Shown here one piece after another: positions 1 to 5,100 of a DNA stretch of 11,671 nt. Source of the DNA: Bdellovibrionales bacterium (GTDB taxonomy: Bacteria; Bdellovibrionota; UBA2361; JAGRAS01); the NCBI GenBank assembly GCA_020434465.1, contig JAGRAS010000020.1, forward strand, positions 1-11,671, given 5' to 3'. Both the position numbers and the translations under genes were made by a program. The notes beneath the pieces are model-generated. The model worked only from the letters and a program-made list of their open reading frames with translations. It was not told the origin of the DNA and ran no database searches. Each line of letters starts with the position of its first letter. The stretch's first letter is position 1.

Positions 1-805
1 TTTCTTTACAAAGATTTTTCATGGCCAAAGCCGCCTTAATTGGGATTGGGTTGGTTTCAATAAACTCTACTTCGAAAAGAGTTTTTAAACTTTTACTATC
101 TGCCACAGCACCATCCATATCACCAGCAAAGGCTTTATTTACCATTGCTAGCATCCTATCTGGAATTAAATTAGAGGCAACTGAGATTACCCCATCTCCT
201 CCTCGTGAAATTAGCTCAAGAGTTAGATCATCATCTCCGCTTAGAACTGCAAAATCATCAGAAGTAGATTTAATGACTTCAGACATCTGATCTAAGTCTC
301 CTGAAGCTTCTTTGACTGCACAAATGTTACTACATTCATCAACAAGTCTAAGCAGAGTTTTAGTTTCGAGATTTACACCTGTTCTGCCTTTAATATTATA
401 AAGTATAATCGGTACAGCTACTGAATTAGCAATTTCTTTAAAGTGTAAATACAAACCTTCCTGAGTAGGTTTATTGTAATAAGGATTTACTACCATACAA
501 GCATCAACCCCAAGCTCTTCAGCAAACTTTGACTTTGCAACAGAACTTTTTGTGCAATTACTACCTGTACCAGCAATTACCTGGCAACGTTTGTTAACAA
601 TAGAAACAGTTTTCTTAATGAGCTCATTTTGTTCTTCAAGGCTTAAAGTAGGAGATTCTCCAGTTGTCCCACAAGGTACAATCCCAGTTATACCAGCAGA
701 CACCTGTCGCTCAACAAGGTTTTCAAATGCAGGCCAATCGATTTCTCCATTTTCTAAAAAAGGAGTTACAATTGCTGTATAAACTCCTCTAAATCTTTTT
801 TTCAT
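1..805 (-). CDS. dapA: 4-hydroxy-tetrahydrodipicolinate synthase (DapA), 3' end cut by the window edge
   Basis: Condenses pyruvate with aspartate semialdehyde in the first committed step of diaminopimelate/lysine synthesis, in the cytoplasm. My translation from the ATG at 805-803 gives 268 residues with no stop before the left edge; the family is usually about 290-300, so roughly 25 residues are missing. Visible TIM-barrel aldolase motifs are GTTGE (46-50, pyruvate carboxylate-binding Thr pair), VVNPYYN (105-111), Tyr136 and Arg141 in LYNIKGRTG (catalytic Tyr and substrate-binding Arg) and Lys165 in VKEASGD (Schiff-base Lys). LSGDD lies further on. The start overlaps the dapB stop as ATGA, with GGAGAG five bases upstream inside dapB, so translation is probably coupled to dapB. 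All catalytic residues I can place by comparison with the E. coli enzyme are present, so an active enzyme is expected. Confidence 0.96.
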   Translation of the reverse strand, partial: MKKRFRGVYTAIVTPFLENGEIDWPAFENLVERQVSAGITGIVPCGTTGESPTLSLEEQNELIKKTVSIVNKRCQVIAGTGSNCTKSSVAKSKFAEELGVDACMVVNPYYNKPTQEGLYLHFKEIANSVAVPIILYNIKGRTGVNLETKTLLRLVDECSNICAVKEASGDLDQMSEVIKSTSDDFAVLSGDDDLTLELISRGGDGVISVASNLIPDRMLAMVNKAFAGDMDGAVADSKSLKTLFEVEFIETNPIPIKAALAMKNLCKE

Positions 806-1587
806 TTTTCTCTCCAATTAGAGTTTGTTAATACATCTTGCATAAAATCATTAAAGCCATAAAAACCTGGTTTTTGCTGTAAAAGCCAATTAGCAGCTTT
901 TATTGCTCCCTGAGCATACCCAAGACGGTTTCTGGCAGAATGCTTAATTAAAATTGAATCAACTTCAGAGTCAAAGGCAATAGTATGTTCAAAGTTTACA
1001 TCACCTCCTCTAATCGAGCTAAAATGAAGCTCATCTTGCATAGGTTTACGATCTAACTTGTCATATATTACTTTATTTTTTCTTTCTAAATTCTTTAACA
1101 GTAATTCAGCTAAGGTTTTAGCCGTCCCGCTTGGGCTATCAGCTTTATTTTTATGATGTAATTCGTATGCCCACACATCATAATCTTCAAATGAGTTAAA
1201 AACTTCTGCTGCACTCTTTACAATTTTAAAATATGCGTTAACTCCTATTGAAAAATTAGAAGACCATAATAATTTAGAATTTGCCTTCTCAACGATTGTT
1301 GCCACTTCTGGAATTGAGTCATACCAACCGGTAGTGCCAATTATAGCTGCTAATTTAATATCTGCGTAATGTTTGATATTTTCGATTGCAGAACTAGGAA
1401 CAGTAAAGTCAATTACAACATCAGCTAATTGACTTGTTAATTGAGTAATCTTTTTGAATTCCGCATTTTCATAATTTGGATCTATAATATAAATATCACT
1501 AGATTCTTGGTTAGTTTGATCTGCGGCCAGCAATAACTTATGAATAAGCTTGCCCATGTCACCATAGCCAGCAATAGCGACTCTCAT
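802..1587 (-). CDS. dapB: 4-hydroxy-tetrahydrodipicolinate reductase (DapB)
   Basis: NAD(P)H-dependent reductase acting directly after DapA in the diaminopimelate/lysine pathway. The 261-residue product is close to the usual 240-275. The N-terminal Rossmann domain begins with GYGDMGK (7-13), followed by DFT (60-62) and GTTGW (84-88), then SSNFSIGVN (109-117). The catalytic block is ELHHKNKADSPSGTAKT (142-158); by comparison with E. coli, His144/His145 and Lys148 are the catalytic residues, and SPSGTA binds the substrate carboxylates. RGGDV (193-197) and His201 follow, as in the family's C-terminal domain. The coenzyme loop is of the short GYGxMG form rather than the E. coli GxGGRMG form. AAGGAG sits four bases before the ATG. 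The gene lies 72 bases downstream of the FlgM-like gene and overlaps dapA by four bases, giving the order flgM-like, dapB, dapA. Confidence 0.96.
   Translation of the reverse strand: MRVAIAGYGDMGKLIHKLLLAADQTNQESSDIYIIDPNYENAEFKKITQLTSQLADVVIDFTVPSSAIENIKHYADIKLAAIIGTTGWYDSIPEVATIVEKANSKLLWSSNFSIGVNAYFKIVKSAAEVFNSFEDYDVWAYELHHKNKADSPSGTAKTLAELLLKNLERKNKVIYDKLDRKPMQDELHFSSIRGGDVNFEHTIAFDSEVDSILIKHSARNRLGYAQGAIKAANWLLQQKPGFYGFNDFMQDVLTNSNWREK
810..815 (-). promoter_or_regulatory. Shine-Dalgarno of dapA inside the dapB end
   Basis: GGAGAG on the minus strand, within the last codons of dapB, four bases before the dapA ATG (806-809). It supports 805 as the dapA start and fits reinitiation at the ATGA overlap. 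Confidence 0.7.
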
Positions 1588-1591
1588 AAGA

Positions 1592-1597
1592 CTCCTT
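1592..1597 (-). promoter_or_regulatory. Shine-Dalgarno of dapB
   Basis: AAGGAG on the minus strand, four bases before the dapB ATG at 1587-1585. It lies in the 72-base gap after the FlgM-like gene. It supports the annotated start, where the Rossmann motif begins at residue 7 as expected. Confidence 0.75.
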
Positions 1598-1659
1598 AAA
1601 AAACTAATTTAAGAGCTTATGATACTAATTTTTGCAAAGCAAATATTAAGAACTTAAAT

Positions 1660-1842
1660 TTATTCAGCTTCCACCATTGACTCGGCAATCTTCTGTGAAT
1701 CTACTGAATATTCACCATTTGCAATTTTTTCTTGAAGTCTTTCTTTTTTTCTAAGCTTATCAGCCAGCCAATTTAGACTAAGAGACGTTAGATTTTTAAA
1801 TGCTCTCTTATTATTCTCATTTGTTGCTGCTTCCTTTGACAT
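1660..1842 (-). CDS. flgM: Short FlgM-like anti-sigma-28 factor
   Basis: Predicted 60-residue cytoplasmic protein. Its C-terminal half, RLQEKIANGEYSVDSQKIAE followed by SMVEAE, closely matches the C-terminal signature of FlgM as I remember it: in Salmonella [20 protein letters not shown] then IADSLI. This part of FlgM binds sigma-28 (FliA) and holds back late flagellar genes until it is exported. Typical FlgM has about 70-100 residues; here the disordered N-terminal half is reduced to about 15 polar residues. I chose the ATG at 1842-1840 over the TTG codon just before it, because GGAGG is seven bases from the ATG. An in-frame TAA lies upstream, so no longer start is likely. No flagellar gene is visible; the downstream neighbours are dapB and dapA. 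The family call rests on about 25 residues, so another small helical regulator is possible. Confidence 0.72.
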   Translation of the reverse strand: MSKEAATNENNKRAFKNLTSLSLNWLADKLRKKERLQEKIANGEYSVDSQKIAESMVEAE

Positions 1843-1849
1843 CAATAAT

Positions 1850-1854
1850 CCTCC
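1850..1854 (-). promoter_or_regulatory. Shine-Dalgarno of the FlgM-like gene, decides the start
   Basis: GGAGG on the minus strand, separated by seven bases from the ATG at 1842-1840. With this spacing the ATG is the better start than the TTG codon immediately upstream. Confidence 0.75.
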
Positions 1855-2152
1855 AATTTTGGGAACAATTTTCTCTTAGTTCAGATACGTCTAATTTAAA
1901 ACAAAGCTTGATAATTCAACGTCAAATGCTTAAATCTAGCAAAAACCAAAAATTAATATATCTGGAGTATTTTCAGCATTTTAACTCAAAAAAATCCCTT
2001 AACTGAGATTGAAACTTATTAAGCATATGAGAAACTTTCCTATTATTCTAAGAAAACTAACCATTTTGTATTTAAAAAGTAATGTGTTTTGTTGATTTCC
2101 CCGATTTCATGTCTGGGCGTTGAAAAGTTAAAAATTTAAATCTCTAAAAGCT

Positions 2153-2157
2153 GGGAG
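2153..2157 (+). promoter_or_regulatory. Shine-Dalgarno of the large secreted protein, supports a GTG start
   Basis: GGGAG ends four bases before the GTG at 2162-2164. The spacing is a little short. This GTG places a textbook signal peptide at the very N-terminus, so it is preferred although it is not ATG. Confidence 0.65.
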
Positions 2158-2161
2158 CTGA

Positions 2162-5100
2162 GTGAGTAAATTTATAAAAACACTATTATTGATTGCTGTA
2201 CTCTTTACGGCCCAAACAGCTTCTGCAGAGTTCACGCTAGAGTTTAAAAGTAATAATGGTGCAGTTGCTGGTGTTAGCATTGAAGGAAACTCAGGCTTTG
2301 GAGACATTCCTGGCAGAGTTTCAAACGAAAATGGAAGATTTACTTTCGAGGAATCATCATTAAGCTCTCCTAATCCAACTATTTTTTTTCAAAAAGAAGG
2401 TTTTCAATTCAAACCAGCTGCATTGATTCTTAGTGAAAGTACTTGCCCAGCAAAAAAATGTATTATCAATGTCACAGAATCAACAAACCCAGAAATAGCA
2501 ATTTTTTCTCACGCTATTGCTTCAAATGCAAATCCTGTAGAAGGAATTAGATTTGCAATTGTTGGTTCTGAACTAACAGAAACAACTTCTGACTCTGTTG
2601 GAACAGCTATAAATGTAATTAAACCAGTTGAAGGTGAGTGTAACGACACTGATAATGATCCCTTCAATAATACAATCAAAGTTTTCCCTCTACCTCCTCA
2701 AGGTAAGACTTGTACTTTCAATTCTATAGGCGCAGACACTTTTTGCCCTAAAAAAGATACAGATATTTACAAGACAGTGGTTGCAAATTGTACACCCGCA
2801 AGCAATTCAAGCAGCGGAACTTATGTTGTTAAAGTTGTATCTGATGTGAGTAATTGGGGAGTTCTTTTTAGAGGTAACAACGGCTTAGGTCTAAAAATTA
2901 CTAACAGAAGTGGAGAAATAAAAGTTCCAGTTGATCCTTCAAGTAATTATACTTTAGTTGGTTATACCACAGCAGGTGGCACTCTTTACCCGCCTACAAT
3001 AAATGTAAGTAATAAAAGTAAAGACTGTATTCAAAATGTTTGTCTCGTGTATTTACAAAATAATGGAAACTCTTCTGCCATTGAATGGTCTTTTACAGAC
3101 AATAATCAACCAGTACCTGGAGTCACAACAACATTTGTTGATGGTCTAACCAAGAAAAGCTACACCTCTGTTTCTGACAATTACGGAAAAGTTGTTTTCC
3201 CCGGAACTTTAATTCCAGAAGAAAAACCTGATTATCTTTCAAAAATAAATGCTAACCTCGAAGGTTATAGATTTGATGATCCAACTGGTAATTTTCACCG
3301 CTATGTAAATCAGTCTTTTTTAACTGGCAGCTATATTGTTCATGAAGGCTCGGAAGATACCAGACTGTATGATTTGACCGGCAAAGTATTTAATTCGCTT
3401 GGTGACCCACTTGGCGGAATAAGCATGCAACTTAATGATGGTCAAGCAAATTATATTACGGATCAAAATGGCTTTTGGACAATTAAAGTAGAATCAGGAC
3501 AACAAGTAAACATTAAACCAGTCGAAAAAGATGGCTATAAGTTTGATCCTGAACTTGTGAGTTTCGATCCAATAACCTCTGCTCAAGAGATAAATTTTGT
3601 AGCAAAACTGCCTGACAAAAACTCTATAACTCCCCCAGAAGATCAGTGCGAAATTGATTCAGATGATGGTAGTTATTTAATTAGAGGAACTGTTGTAGAT
3701 GCTAATGGCAAAGCCATTCCAAATGTTGAAATTTTAAATCGAGATTCAGTTGTTACAAAAACTAGCCATATTGGTTTTTATGAATTTAAAGTTGGCCCTA
3801 AATCAAATAACTGGGTTGTTGCCAGACTAACTCAAGATTCAGGGATTGAAGATATAGCTAAGCTTACACCCGATCCAGCAGGATACACGTTTCACTCTTA
3901 TGATACCGCATGTAACAAAAACATCACAAACTTTAGATTTATAAACAAACCTTCTTTAATCATAGCAGGTATTGTTAAGTACAAAGATAGCGCTTCTCCA
4001 ATGCCTGGTTTTAAAGTAATCCGTGAGCTTGGGGATGGAAGCCCTGCACTTAGCACAACAACTGATGGCACAGGCCACTACATATTCAGCGTACCAATAG
4101 AAACAAGTTATGAGATAAAACTTGGCGATAATTCACCTTGTTGGCAGACAAGTGGAAACTATAAAGGAAGCGAAATTATTGATAGTAAGACTGATGCTGA
4201 CTTTGATGTACTTTGCCCTGGCCAAGCAACCCCTACTCCATCACCAACACCGCAGCCAACGCCAAACATTACTCCAGTACCAACTCCTACAGCACCTCCA
4301 GCACCAGATTTTTGCCCAAGTGACCCTGCAAAAACAGCTCCTGGAGTTTGCGGTTGTGGAATTCCTGATAAAGATTCAGATGGAGATGGAACACTTGATT
4401 GTAATGATTCTTGCCCAACTGATAAAACAAAACTTTCACCGGGTATTTGTGGTTGCGGCCAGCCAGATCTTGATGCAGACAACGATGGAGTTTATCAGTG
4501 CCAAGATAAATGTGATACAGATCCAAACAAACTAAGTCCTGGGCTTTGTGGTTGTGGTGTAATTGAAGATACTAGAGATTCTGATAAAGATGGAACTATA
4601 AATTGCTTAGATTTATGCCCAAGTGATCAAAATAAAAATGACCCAGGAATATGCGGCTGTGGCATTTCAGATGCAGATAATAATAATGATGGAAATGCAG
4701 ACTGTAATGACACATTTAAAATTTGTCATATTCCAACTGAATATCCTGGTGACTTTATTGAATTAAAAGTACCTATTGAAGAAATAAGCCTTCACTTAGC
4801 TCACGGAGATATTGAAGGAAGTTGCGATCAATTGCCGAACAAACATAATGCATGCGCAGGAGTAGCAAATGCTGATAACTACCATGCTGGTAAAGGAGAA
4901 AATAATATTGGCCAACCAAATCAAGAATTCCAAAAACTCTTTAGAGTTCTTGGAAGTCCTGAATTAGATGATTCAGAAAATTTCTTAACTCTTGGATTAG
5001 GCGGTTCAGTTGAACTTAGCTTTGGTGAAAATTCTGCAATTTACAATCAAGAAGGTATAGATTTTTATCTTGCTGAAACAAGCTACGAAAAAAGAGGTAG

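Larger units (their letters stand above)
1843..2161. other. Divergent AT-rich intergenic region
   Basis: These 319 bases separate the minus-strand flgM-like/dapB/dapA genes from the plus-strand secreted-protein unit, so they should hold promoters for both directions. The region is very AT-rich. I see no convincing paired -35/-10 sites, no strong hairpin followed by a T-run, no tRNA and no credible small gene. Weak candidates are listed under the rejected items. TTAACT occurs twice, at about 1979 and 1999, roughly 20 bases apart, which is too little to call an operator. Confidence 0.6.

Noticed and set aside
1631..1643. Small hairpin TTTGC-AAA-GCAAA between the FlgM-like gene and dapB
   Set aside because: The stem is five pairs, mostly A/T, with no T-run on either side, so it is not a credible terminator.
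1896..1925. Minus-strand TTGACG with TTTTAA 18 bases later as a promoter for the FlgM-like gene
   Set aside because: The -35 box is good, but the -10 box matches the consensus at only about half its positions. Such matches are frequent in AT-rich DNA.
1800..2006. Plus-strand open frame of 68 codons overlapping the FlgM-like gene
   Set aside because: It is antisense to the start of a gene with family similarity and a good Shine-Dalgarno. It lacks its own ribosome site, and its composition looks like chance translation of AT-rich DNA.
2073..2107. Sigma-28-like elements TAAA (2073) and CCCGATTT (2100)
   Set aside because: It was tempting beside a FlgM-like gene, but the spacing is 23 bases instead of about 15 and the -10 box is only a partial match.
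2109..2123. Tiny leader frame ATG...TGA encoding MSGR before the large secreted gene
   Set aside because: There is no ribosome site before it, and a four-codon frame arises easily by chance.
2120..2148. TTGAAA, 17 bases, TCTAAA as a promoter for the large secreted gene
   Set aside because: Transcription would begin on or after the Shine-Dalgarno at 2153-2157, leaving no usable leader.
4122..4535. Overlapping open frames on both strands inside the CGCG-repeat region
   Set aside because: They are alternate-frame shadows of repetitive coding DNA. The plus-strand main frame has a signal peptide, regular cysteines and calcium-type loops.
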